A stretch of DNA of 64,000 nt from contig CM049310.1 in the NCBI GenBank assembly GCA_026874595.1, positions 24,096,058 through 24,160,057 of the forward strand. The letters are read 5' to 3'. Shown here in pieces: positions 23,949 through 35,154 of this stretch. A program made the position numbers and the translations under genes. The DNA is from Sipunculus nudus (lineage: Eukaryota > Annelida > Sipuncula > Golfingiida > Sipunculidae). The stretch's first letter is position 1, and every line of letters begins with the position of its first letter. A model generated the notes under the pieces. It saw nothing but the letters and a program-made list of their open reading frames with translations. It was not told the DNA's origin and ran no database searches.

Positions 23949-24485
23949 CAAGTCCTTACCTCCGAGTCAGAGTACAAGTCCGAGTCCTTACCTGAGAGTC
24001 CTAAAACATGTCCGAGTCCTTACCTGAGAGTCCTAAAACATGTCCGAGTCCTTACCTCCGAGTCCGAGTACAAGTCCGAGTCTTTACCTCTGAGTCCGAG
24101 TACAAGTCTGAATCCTTACCTCCGAGTCCGAGTACAAGTCCGAGTCCTTACCTCCGAGTCCGAGGACAAGTCCGAGTCCGAGTACAAGTCCGAGTCCTTA
24201 CTTCCGAGCCCGAGTACAAGTCCGGGTCCTTACCTCCGAGTCCGAGTACAAGTCCGAGTCCTTACCTCCGAGCCCGACTACAAGTCCAAGTCCTAACCTC
24301 CTAGTCCGAGTACAAGTCCGAGTCTTTACCTCCGAGTCCGAGTACAAGTCCGAATCCTTACCTCCGAGTCCGTCAACAACTCCGAGTCCTTACCTGAGAG
24401 TCCGAATACATGTTTGAGTCCTTACCTCCGAGACCGAGTACATGTCCGGGTCCTTACCTCCGAGTCTGAGTACAGGTCGAAGTTC
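23949..24485. repeat. 32-bp minisatellite
   Basis: About 16 units, with each unit made of CCTTACCTCCGAGT then CCGAGTACAAGTCCGAGT. The 32-bp unit is itself built of shorter GAGTCC/GAGTAC steps. Because 32 is not a multiple of three and the unit lacks stops, two frames stay open and give a spurious 32-residue repeat rich in Ser, Pro, Glu and Val. I do not treat it as coding. Confidence 0.95.
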
Positions 24486-25128
24486 TGGGCGCTCGAGTCC
24501 GAAACTCGTTTGACGGTCCCTGTCACACATTCCCGGATTTCGTCCCGATTTGCCCCGGCGCATCCCGGAACCCGTCTGCTGCGGTCGACCACGGTTTTCA
24601 ATTCTGTACTGGCGGTCCTTCTAAGGTTTTAGTAGGGTCCTCCTATGAGCTATTAAAAGTTCCAGTAGGGTTATAATTGGGTTTAGGCCGATTAAACTCC
24701 GTTTAACTACGGCCCAATTAGGGCGCCAATAGGTCATCAGTACGATCATCTCTACGGTGCTTATACCGGCGCCCGCACACGGCTTTCATCGAGGCCCGCA
24801 CAGCGCCTATGAGAACGCATTCGAGCAGTTCATAATACTAAATTACTAACTGGATTTTCATAATCCTGTAAAGGTAAACATGCATATAGGGCAAGTCGTA
24901 AAAAGCCCTCAAGTATCAGCTTCAGACATGCAGAGAATCAGTTTGATGGGGAGCTGTCCCAGCTCTACCCACAGTTTACCGAGCAAGAGAAGGAAGATTC
25001 TCATTGCCTCCAGAACAAGAGATAAAAAAACAGTGTATATTTTAAAACGATGATAGAACTGCGCATGCTTATAATCAAGCGTTCCTCGTCAGCATAGCAT
25101 TAGGCCTATACAGGGTTTGCACGTTTTT
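24486..25128. other. No gene recognised
   Basis: A GC-richer stretch at 24,490-24,800 follows the minisatellite. No open frame or known repeat is seen. Confidence 0.35.
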
Positions 25129-25199
25129 AGCTCAGCTGACTGAAAGTCATCTGAGCTTTAGCGATCAATCTTTGTCCGTCGTCCGTCTGTCTGTCCGTC

Positions 25200-27160
25200 C
25201 GTTAACCAGGCACAAATCGTAACCGCTGGACCTAGAACCTTGTAACTTGGGATTCTGAGAGGTCCATGAAAAATCTCCTTGTAAACCAGAAATTAGGTCT
25301 CTGTTCCCCATATCCTTCGAGCTATGGGGCCCCAAAGTACCCCCCATAAAAGTAAAAAATTTCATACAAAAACTTTAATATCTCAATAACTACTTGACTG
25401 ATGGTCATGATTTTTGGCATACATATTGGTCATGAGATGATACATCACATCCTGCAGACTGGTGGCGCCACCTATATTGTTCGATTTTTTTACAAATTTT
25501 TTTCTCTATTTTTGAGACCTTTAAAAATTTGAACATCTGTTAACATGGCACAAATCGTAAAGACTGGACCTAGAATCTTAATTCTTGACACACTGATAGG
25601 TCCATGAAAAATCTCCTTGGAAACCAGAAATTAGGTCTCTGTTACCCATATCCTTCGAGCTATGGGGCCCCAAATACCCCCCCCCCAGAATAGTAAAAAT
25701 TTCATACAAAAACTTCAATATTTCAATAACTACATCACTGATGGTCATGATTTTTGGCATGCATATTAATCATCAGATGTTCGATCAGTTCCTGCAGACT
25801 GGTGGCGCAACCTGTATTGTTCGATTTTTTACGATTTTTTCCTCTATTTTTGAGACCTTTAAGGATGCTGTCATCTGTTAGCGTGGCACAAATCGTAACG
25901 ACTGGACCTAGAATCTTTATTTTCGACACACTTAGAGACCTATGAAAAGTCTCCATGGAAACCAGAAATTAGGTCTCTGTTACTCATATCCTTCGAGCTA
26001 TGGGGTCCCAAAGTACCCCTCAGAATAGTAAAAAGTTTCATACAAAAACTTCAAAATCTCATTAACTACATCACTGATGGTCATGATTTTTGGCATACAT
26101 ATTGATCATGAGATGTTTCATTAGTTCCTGCAGACTGGTGGCGCCACCTGTATTTTCAATTTTTACGAATTGTTTTCTCAATTTTTGAGACCTTTAAGGA
26201 TGTAGTTATCTGTCAACAGGGTACAAATCGTAACGACTGGACCTAGAATCTCCATTCTTGACACACAGGGAGACCCATGATAAGTCTCCATGGAAACCTG
26301 ATATTAGGTCTCTGTTACTCATATCCTTTGAGCTATGGCACTCCAAAGTACAGCTCCGAATAATGGAAAATTTGATACAAAAGCTGAAGTATCTGAACAA
26401 CTAATGCAGAGATAACCATAATTTTTTGCATGGAAATTGATCATGGAGTGTTTCATCAGTTTCTGCAGACTGGTGGCACCCCTGTATTTGTTTGGGTTTT
26501 TTTACGAAAATTTTCTCTATTATTGAGACCTTTAAAGATATGAACATCTGTTAACAGGGCACAAATCATAAAAACTGGACCTAGAATCTTCATTCTTGAC
26601 ACACAGGGAGACCCATGAAAAGTTTCCATGGAAACCTGAAATTAGGTCTCTGTTACCCATATTCTTTAAGCTGTATGGCTCCAAAATACCCCCAAGAATA
26701 ATGGAAAATTTGATACAAAAACTGCAGTATCTCAATAACTACAACACTGATGGTCATGATTTTCGGCATACATATTGATCATGGGCTGTTCCATCAGTTT
26801 CTGCAGACTGGGTGCGCCACCTCTATTTTTTTCAAATTTTTACGAATTTTTTACTCTTTTTTTTTAGACCTTTAAAGATGTGGTTATCTGTCAACAGGGT
26901 ACAAATCGCACCAACTGGACCTAGAATCTTCATTCTTGTCATGCAAGGAGGCCCATGAAAAGTGCCTGTGGAAACTTGAAATTAGGTCTCTGTTACCCAT
27001 ATCCTTCAAGCTATAGGACTCCGAAGTATCCCTCAGAATAATGGACAATTTGATACAAAAGCTGAAGTATCTGAACAACTAATGCAGAGATCACCATGAT
27101 TCTTTGCATGGATATTGACCATTAAGTGTTTTTATTGGTTTCTGCAGACTGGTGGAGCCA
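25200..27160. repeat. ~335-340-bp tandem array (type A units) in copy 1
   Basis: Units begin GTTAACAGGGCACAAATCGT and occur at about 25200, 25543, 25878, 26213, 26550 and 26890. Each holds GGACCTAGAATCTT, CCATGAAAA, GAAATTAGGTCTCTGTTACC, a short C run then AGAATAAT, TCATACAAAAACTTCA, GATCATG, CTGCAGACTGGTGGCGCCAC and TATTTTTGAGACCTTTAAAG. The same unit forms copies 2 and 3. Confidence 0.9.
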
Positions 27161-27379
27161 CCTGTTTTTTGGATCCGCCAAAACGAAGTTTTTGACCGGG
27201 TTCCTCCGCCGCTGCCGCGTTCGTTTCCAGAGAGCTCCTCTGAGACTTATGGACCGATTTTTCCGAAACTTGCACCAATTATCGGGTCACATGTGAACTG
27301 GTGCCTAACCAATTTGCGTTGACCTCTGTCCTTTCCTCTCTATCCAGCGTCCATTTGTGGGTCTGTTTCCACACATAAA

Positions 27380-28460
27380 CCCTCATATCTCGGGAACCGT
27401 TTGACCGATCAGGAAATAAAAATTATACAAATGTAGCCCTTGGATTGTTTTATATCATACACAAAAAATGGTGGCGCCACCTGTAACCATGTTTGCACAG
27501 TGTCCATCTGTTCATCTGCCTTGGGTTAAAATCACTCATATCTCTGCAGTGAATTGACTTATTCACCTGAAATTCGTCATGTGTATACATCCTGGATAGC
27601 TTTCTTGTTTTATGACAGGTGGCGCCACCTACATTCACGTTCACGCTGATGACATCCAAGCTCATATCTCGGGAACCATTTGACCGATCAGGAAATAAAA
27701 TTGATACAAATGTAGCCCTTTGATAGCTCTATAACATACACAAAAAATGGTGGCGCCACCTGTAACCATGTTTGCACAGTGTCCATCTGTTCATCTGCCT
27801 TGGGTTAAAATCACTAATATCTCTGCAGTGAATTGACTAATTCACCTGAAATTCGTCATGTATATACATCCTGGATAGCTTTCTTGATTTTATGACAGGG
27901 GGCGCCACCTACATTCACGTTCACGCTGATGACATCCAAGCTCATATCTCGGGAACCGTTTGACCGATTGGGCCAAAATTCTGCATGTGTATAGATCTCA
28001 CATAGCTCTTTATCATACGCAAAACTGGTGGCGCCACCTGCAACCATTTTTGCACAGCATCTGTCTGTTTGTCTGCCGTGGGATAATGTCACTCATATCT
28101 GGGCAGTGGTTTGACATATCTGCCTAAAATTTTGCAGTTTCATACATCCTGGATAGCTTTCTTGATTTTATGACAGATGGCGCCACCTACATACTAGTTT
28201 ATGCTGCAGACATCCAAGCTCATATCTCGGGAACCCTTTGAACGATTGGGCCAACATTTTTCATGTGTATAGATCTCACATAGGTCTTTATCATACACAA
28301 AACTGGAGGGGTCACCTGCAACCATTTTTGCAAAGTGTCTGTCTGTTTTTCTGCCGTGGGCTAAAATCACTCATATACATGTAGTGGTTTGACTTTTCTG
28401 CCTAAAATTTTGCATATGCATACAACTTGGACACCTTTCTGGATTTGTGGTAGGTGGCAC
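27380..28460. repeat. ~280-bp tandem array (type B units) in copy 1
   Basis: The phrase CTCATATCTCGGGAACC recurs at about 27384, 27662, 27942 and 28222. Each unit carries two GGTGGCGCCACC-type palindromes about 140 bp apart, one followed by TGTAACCATG or TGCAACCATT and the other by TACATTCACG or a variant. Type B units are absent from copies 2 and 3. Confidence 0.9.
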
Positions 28461-28799
28461 AACCTACATACACATTTGGGCTGCAGACATCCATGCTAAT
28501 ATGCAACATACCTCACTCTATTTTTCCCTTGCCACTCAATCCATGCCTCACTTCACCCGTTCCACTCTGATTTTGGCGGATACACGTAGTCACTTGTCAG
28601 TTACCCGTATTCTGGTTTTTAAAGTTTACACATTTTTTTCTCTATTTTTGAGATATATAAATACAGACTAAATCTTGGCCTGTTGGTTAATCTGTTTGAT
28701 GCTTCAGTTGAATGGGTATATACTACCATTCTGATGATGAAATTTCCTTTTGCGAATCTCTTCCCAATCAGCTGAGCGTCATGACCCATGGGTCACTTG

Positions 28800-29098
28800 T
28801 TTATCTACAGTATAGGACGGCAATGGACCAGCTCCTGGGATGACAAGAGGATCTGTCGTGGCCCAGCTCCCAGGATTTGAAACCCCGAATCAGTTCAAAG
28901 AGGTGCACATTTCTGCACCAGGGGCAACATTCCGCCCCGTTTTTATATCTAGCATTTCAAAGAGAACTTAGATATTTAAAGGCCACCCACGTCATTCACG
29001 CCCCCTTCGAAGTCCTACAGTAAAAGCCACTACCAAGTCCTCCCACGAATTAAAAATGTGGTGAAGACAAAATATGGTGAGACCTAGGTTTAAGCGCC

Positions 29099-29102
<4 letters not shown>
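28800..29102. other. No gene recognised
   Basis: A short direct repeat of a CCAGCTCC(T/C)(G)GGA phrase lies near 28829 and 28863. Nothing else could be assigned. Confidence 0.35.

Positions 29103-29172
<70 letters not shown>
29103..29172. repeat. (TA)n microsatellite
   Basis: TA run of about 70 bp. Confidence 0.97.
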
Positions 29173-29175
<3 letters not shown>

Positions 29176-29505
29176 CTAGCGTCTGTATGACAGAAAAATA
29201 TAAAATATAAACTGAATCTTATTTCAATAGATGACAATTAAATATAAGGTTTTAGATATAAGGTATTATGTTTCCAGTATAGGTTAATTCTAAATATATA
29301 TGATATAAAATTTCATAGTGAACTTATAAATGGAATCAAAGTCTTTAACTTTTTTATTTATATATTTCATTTACAATAAATATATATATATATATATTAT
29401 TCTCTTAATGGGGGGGGGGATGATTACATTGACCATCCCTCTCTTGCCCAAATAATTTGAGGGATAATTACCCCTCATCCCCCTATATTAACGCCCCTGC
29501 ATGCA
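29173..29505. repeat. Dispersed repeat, family M2, copy 1
   Basis: Aligns with 54327-54610. Shared phrases in order are GTCTGT(A/G)TGACA, CCAGTATA(G/A)GTTAATTCTAAA, AATGGAA(T/C)CAAAG, GGATG(A/G)TTACATTGAC, and an end reading CCCC...TTAACGCCCCT. The right end is the inverted match of CAGTGGCGTCAAT at 53475, so this looks like the 3' half of a TIR transposon with GGCGT ends. The 5' half is replaced by the TA run. Confidence 0.65.
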
Positions 29506-30427
29506 GCTTAACCTAGTCTTATTTTTTAAATTAACAACATAAATAGGAAAAATTAACACCGTTTGTTCATAGTCCTGAAAGCTACAAGCCACCGACGGCA
29601 TTTGAGGTTAACATACTTACAGGTACCTACAGGTCAAATAAAGTAGGCGTGGATCTGCCGTATCTAGCCCTGATTGAAAACCTTCTGACTGATAAATGTA
29701 GGATACATCGACTTCGCATTTACATGAAAATGTTGCTGGATGCATTACCACCCGTTTTCAGTTGTTTATCTGCATTGTCGCAAAACGCGATGATTCTTGT
29801 TTCAAAAGTGGCCAAAACGGCTATTTGTTCTCCACATGAGCTAAAATATATTAGCATCGGCTCGGAGAATCTCACGTCACCGAAACACATGTACTACTCA
29901 AAACCTTTATTTATTCAGTACTTATCATAAAATTTTAAGTCTGTTATTTCCTGTAAAAATATCTGATATTGTGTGCCAGGAAGCGGCTCAAACAAGTCAA
30001 CAGAAAAGAAATCAAGCAAACTCAGATTTAATAATCTCTCTTATCTCTGGTTTTCGCCATTCGTTCAATTGAATATCCGTTGAACCAAATACACCGATTT
30101 TATTTGTAATATGCCTAAATACTAGTCTGACAATATAACATATGCAAAATGTTCAATATATTCTGACGAAATCACGCTTTACGCTGATAAATTACAATAG
30201 TACAGATTCACGACAATTAATGGTATAAGCCCAGTAAAATGTTATGCAACGCGTAGGTTTTACAACGCATGGTTAGACCTGGCATCGCGAAGCAAAGGCG
30301 AGCGTATTCCATGATTGACACACGAAGAGTAAAACTGTACGATTTGCATAAAGTTTCACTTGGCTATAACTGATTTGTCCCACATGCCCCGAATCAAGGT
30401 TCAAGGTTATTTCTATCAGCTGTTTTG
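29506..30427. other. No gene recognised
   Basis: The best open frame (29649-29930, 93 codons) has no recognisable domain. I leave it uncalled. Confidence 0.35.
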
Positions 30428-30592
30428 TTGTAATAAGGAGAATTTTTATTATGAACCTCCATGGATGTTCAGTTAAAGGTTTCTAGGTCCAGCGGTTACG
30501 ATTTGTGCCCTGTTCACGGACACACTGACGGACAGACTCACAGACGGACGTATTGATGGCCATAGTTCAGATGACTTTCAGTCAGCTGAGCT
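30428..30592 (-). mobile_element. Solo 5' end of the Helentron-like family
   Basis: Minus-strand reading gives AGCTCAGCTGACTGAAAGTC, then a CCGTCTG-rich stretch, GGGCACAAATCGTAACCGCT and GGACCTAGAAACC, matching the first ~165 bp of copy 1. It stops within the first type A unit, so this is a 3'-truncated insertion in opposite orientation to the three long copies. Confidence 0.85.
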
Positions 30593-31267
30593 AATACCTC
30601 CAGAACTCACGTCGCTTGTCGGGGAAAAATCATATGAAATCAAATAATGTGTTTATGACAGGGAAACGTAAGTAAATTCGGGCCTCGAATAGGAATATAT
30701 TCGAATGACTAAGCAATGTGGAACATCTTTTCAGACAAGTTAGTTTACAATGAAGGTAAATCAGCTGCAATGTTACTAGTCATCAGTAAAACGCAAACCA
30801 CAAAATGCAATAAATATTGATATTAATAAACAAGTCATCGATAACTTTGAAGAACGTTGCCCCCGTGGACTTAAATTCGATTTGCTAAACTAAGACTTAG
30901 AAGTTGTTTAAAAGCTGTTTTTCCATAGTACGATCATATTTAGACTCAGAAGATTTGAACCGCAGAACTTTTAATGAACTTTATGGAGCGGGGTTACACC
31001 CAGTATATGATCTATTACATTTAAGAGGTACACCGGTAGTATGTTTTTAATTTAAATGGTTATATACTATTGTGACATGGGGCAATTATGTTTGTCCCAT
31101 CCAATGACAGAGGCCTTCACAGGTAATAACAGGGGCCGAATTATTCCAGTGCATCTGTGACCGTGTTGATCCGTTGAGCACAGGTTGGAGAAACAGGAAA
31201 TGTTAATTATGTGGGTCCTGTGTACGACCACACACACATCTAGTATTTCTTCGATTATACCCTAACA

Positions 31268-31612
31268 ATGAAGTGCTCCTTCACACTTGTGCGACAGTTT
31301 AACTATGATAATATAAATTTTGTGAAACGGAGTAAATGTTATTTGCCGAGACCCCGCGTTGAAACATTTAAAACTGTTTCGTCTTATGGCGGCAGTACAC
31401 TTTGGGATAACGCACCCATCAGTGTGAAGCCGATGCAAAATGTTGAAAAAAAAATAAAGAGTTCTTATTCCCTCAATCGTCCCGGAATATATTTGTTTGT
31501 CATTTTAGTTTTGCATAAATACCTTTCTGTCATTGGGTTGCGCACGAGAAGCATGGACTGTCCCGAAGAATGGCAAGCATGTTTGAATGAAACTGTTGAG
31601 ACTTATCATTAG
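31268..31612 (+). pseudogene. LINE reverse-transcriptase C-terminal fragment
   Basis: The stretch around residues 20-55 of the open frame reads CYLPRPRVETFKTV then SYGGSTLWDNAPISVK. This matches the conserved C-terminal end of CR1-like LINE ORF2 proteins, where a PRT..F..F.Y.G..LWN.LP pattern is typical; the 41.6-kb LINE has RVPRTKTKT and ILWNNLP at the same place. Nothing of the catalytic RT domain is present, so it is a short 3' relic. The end of the frame abuts the 583-bp TIR element, which may have inserted next to it. Confidence 0.5.
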
Positions 31613-31613
31613 C

Positions 31614-32196
31614 ATCTCACTGGGCTGCGACGGCTTTGCGACAAATTACGAATTCATTCGCGAGAGAGTCTCAAGAGGGTGTAAAACATTCGCGGCGGTT
31701 CTCATTTTCCTCGCGTGATTCGCAAAGTGTCGCTAACATGTCGCACAAATTTGGAACAGTTAAATAAATTCGCAAAACAAAATTTCTCGCAAAATAGTCG
31801 CAGAGGCGTCGCTTGTGTCTCAAACATGTCTCGAACTATTCTCAAGTCAGTTTCTGCGAGTCAGGAATTGCGAGACAACTTTGAGAGGGGTTGGCGACCC
31901 ATGCAACTACATTGCAAATATTTTGAGATAAAAATGAGAATCTGACATTCTTGTCGCGAATGGTCGTGCGAATATTTCACAAATGTCATCAGAATGTCTT
32001 GTGAACATCGCACGACATTCGCACGACGGGAATACGAGCTCCAGCAGAATTTTGGGCCAAACACTCGTACGATGTTTGCAAACATGTCGTAAATACGATT
32101 CAGTGTGATTGCAAGTGAAAATTGTCGCTAATTCGCGTATTTTCTCGCAATTGTCGTGTCTTCAACTAGTCGCAAGCTGTCGCAGTCCAGTGAGAT
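31614..32196. mobile_element. 583-bp TIR element rich in TCGC/GCGA motifs
   Basis: The left end is ATCTCACTGGGCTGCGACGG followed by CTTTGCGAC. The right end, inverted, reads ATCTCACTGGACTGCGACAG then CTTGCGAC. That gives terminal inverted repeats of about 28 bp with three differences. The interior is packed with TCGCAA, TCGCG and GTCGCA words on both strands, unlike its surroundings. No transposase and no clear target duplication. Superfamily not assigned. Confidence 0.8.
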
Positions 32197-35154
32197 ACTA
32201 CCTATATGGTCGTGTACAGAGCGAAGGGGGAACATAACGAACACCGACAAATCTCGTTACTATATGCCTACTTGAGAAATACAACGTCAGTCAAGTTCTC
32301 CCATAGGTATGTAATATTGCAGGTCACGTGACCGTCCAGGGGCAGGTCTAAATTAATGAGCTGCTAAGGGATTACTGATGATTGTATTGTGGAGAGTTAT
32401 CCTGGTAATTCTGCTTTAAGGAATGTTGCCCGATGTTGCCGGAATATTTCCTTAACTGTCGTGAACTCAGTCATGCTGATTAAAGCGACCTCGCTAGATC
32501 TGAAAAAAATATTGTTTCTGTGAATCTATCACTGAAATCTTCACAATTTAGCGTAGAAGTCATGTGTTATCCGTAAAGGGTCCACACACGCTGCTCGACA
32601 TATTTTAAGTCTGGTGCGACCCATAAGAGGAAAGCCGCTTAAATCAATATTTTATCAACCGATGTACCATTTGCTCACTTCAAATGTATACGTAAACCTT
32701 TTAACATCTTTGTACACGTTCAGCTGAGCCCATCTAAAAAGAACTTGGCTGATTGAGAGGAACTTCATCCATCTTTCTATCCTGGTTTAAGGGCATCTGA
32801 AGGAAGTCAAGGCTGTAAATCTAAGATTTGGAATTAATCAGGATGGTTCTGCTACCACTCTGGAATTGTGGGAGCTCTTTCCTTGCCTCCAAATAGCATT
32901 TCCCAAAGTAACACCACATTTAATTAAATAGCTATTGAAACCAATTAATGAGAGCGAATCATTTGAGTTATAAAAAGTTACCTCTCCGCGAGAGTTAACT
33001 CTGCCGTGATGTGGGGGTTCAAATTAAAGATTAAATGACAAATATGACTCGGCCCCGAAATAACTTATAGATCTGAATTATTGTGAATAAATGAGTTGTA
33101 ATATGCTTACTGGATGTATTTTTATGGTAAAGTATGGGAACATCACCCATTTAAAGACTTCATGAGGCAATGACCTTGATGGCGTCGTTTTACAAAGAGG
33201 AACAATGAAATAAGAGAAGGTCAGGTAGCTAATTTATAATCTGCATGAGAAGATTACGTATCGTGTAAATGAGTTCATTCTTTGTGCCGTGTTCTGCCAG
33301 TGTTCAACAATATTCAGTTCCAGTTACTGTTACTCCTGGTTTCCTTCTCTTTTCACCTGTATGCAAGTAGAATACAGCTCGGCGTTATTTGACAGGGGCT
33401 GTGCCCTAGAGCGAGTTGAAAATGACATTGTTCCGTCAAAATTGTTAAATGTCATTCAATTTAGAGTCCCTGGGAGAACCTTTTGTTTGGCCGTTCCAGA
33501 CTGGCAAAGAAAAAAGTGCTTCTGTGTCAAACACAATAATTGTGAATAAAATATGCATTGTTGCATATTTCATCCAGGGTTTGGAGTGGTGTCGCAGGGA
33601 GGGAGGATGTGGATCTCGGGGTCGAGCTGGTGTCGCAAGATTGGAAAATGTAATCCTCACTCTCGGCATCTCATGGGGCACCATGTCATCATGTTCTTTC
33701 CAGCTTGAAAAAAAAAAAACCAGACATAACCGTCATAACCACGCAGATAATTCCCCCATGACGGTATAGCGTTAGAAAACCAACAAATATTGATGAAATT
33801 AAAATTGAATGCTCGATCATTCTTTGACTAATAAAAAGGCACAAACCAGAGTAATTTGGTTCATTCAGACCTCTTCCAATATCAACGTGAGCTGGTTTGT
33901 CGACACTCTCCAGTTTTAGAGTCAAGAATTATCAATGGGCCGTGACATTTAAAGTTATGTGAATCTACTATCAACAAGACACATTCCACTGATAACACGT
34001 AGAAGTTTGCCTTGACAACTAAAAGTAGTGAGTGATGTGCTTTGGAGTGAACCTGCTCACCTCAGCAGATCGCTTATTTTAATTAAACATCAAAACGAAA
34101 ACAGTTCACAGTGGTAGAGCTATTCAAAGCTAAAATATGCGGCACAAGAGTTTTTATATTCTGAAGAGTAACATGATTAGACCGGTAGTGGAGGCGCACC
34201 TTTTGAAAAGTGGATGCTTCTCGTCTGCGCCTGGCCGCTGCCATAACCCTTAAAATCGTTAGCTTGTATGAAAGGAAGATGACCTATCCACCAGACAGTC
34301 ATTCCAGTCACCTTCACACAATATCTGATTGTTTGGTGTTTCGACCTCGGTCTACAGTTACTGCGAGGATGTGTACAATGGGACTATTTTCTGGTTCATA
34401 TGGATCCTGTAAGCGTGTTAATATTTATAACTACTGCAGCTTCTATATGTTATTCTGTTTAGTCAGGCTGTTTGAAGCCGCGAAACCTGATGACCAACTG
34501 AATTGGTGTCAGAGGTTTCAAGGTCTTTCAAAGAATAATAAAGTCTTATGGAACATAATCAATGTACCCCGCAACTCCCTCACCAATATGCTGCAAATTA
34601 CATACACGGGAGACAAAATTAATACATATTTAATAAATGTTATGAGAAGGCAGGTAACGGGGAGTGTTTAAAACAAAAAAAATAAATAAAGGGCAATGTG
34701 TAAAACGTTAAGAAAAACAAAACTATGAGTAAGGGAAGTGTTCTAGACACAGAAAATAGCAAGCTTAAGAAAAGGTTGAAAGCCAATCGAAAAATAAAAC
34801 AAAAAGGGAAAACATAAACAGGTTGAAAATAAAGTAATTTATAAACAAGATGAATGTTAAAAACAAACCGAAAAAAAAGTTAAGAGAACAGTTTTAATCA
34901 AAAAGAAGATATAGTAAAGAAGAATATAACACAAAGCCCGAAAAGAAAGTCAAAGAGGAATATCATTGGTAGACCGAAAGAACACCCCCCCCCCCCCCCC
35001 AAATGGATATTAAAAAATTAACAAGCAGTAAAGAAAGTGAGTGAGTTATGTTACTGGAAGATGGAAAATAAAAATGATTGTTAAGAAGACCAGTACATAC
35101 AGGGTAAAACGAATTAAGACTCTTAATTTGACAAAAATCGCAATTTAAGTGTGT
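32197..35154. other. No gene recognised
   Basis: The longest open frame (34210-34671, 153 codons) has no recognised domain and is not called. A C run of about 16 bp lies at 34984-35000. An A-rich stretch at 34670-34950 is compositionally unusual. Confidence 0.35.

Larger units (their letters stand above)
25129..28799 (+). mobile_element. Helentron-like non-autonomous element, copy 1 (3.7 kb)
   Basis: The 5' end after a T run is AGCTCAGCTGACTGAAAGTC then ATCTGAGCT, an almost perfect hairpin, followed by TCCGTCGTCCGTCTGTCTGT. The 3' end is TCAGCTGAGCG, then a hairpin TGACCCATGGGTCA, then CTTG and a T run. The first 11 bases of the 5' end (AGCTCAGCTGA) are the inverted copy of the motif just inside the 3' hairpin. 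Such asymmetric terminal inverted repeats with a 3' stem-loop and insertion between T residues are the hallmarks of Helentron/HINE elements. The interior is two tandem arrays and no protein. Copies 2 and 3 share both ends. Confidence 0.8.

Noticed and set aside
25129-28799. CRISPR-like or bacterial repeat array
   Set aside because: Unit length (~280-340 bp), absence of unique spacers and the eukaryotic setting exclude it.
33449-33769. Overlapping 106- and 79-codon frames on opposite strands
   Set aside because: No known domain; mutual overlap and an A-homopolymer end suggest chance.
34210-34671. 153-codon open frame, plus strand
   Set aside because: No recognisable domain, no supporting splice sites or regulatory context; length is within chance for this window size.
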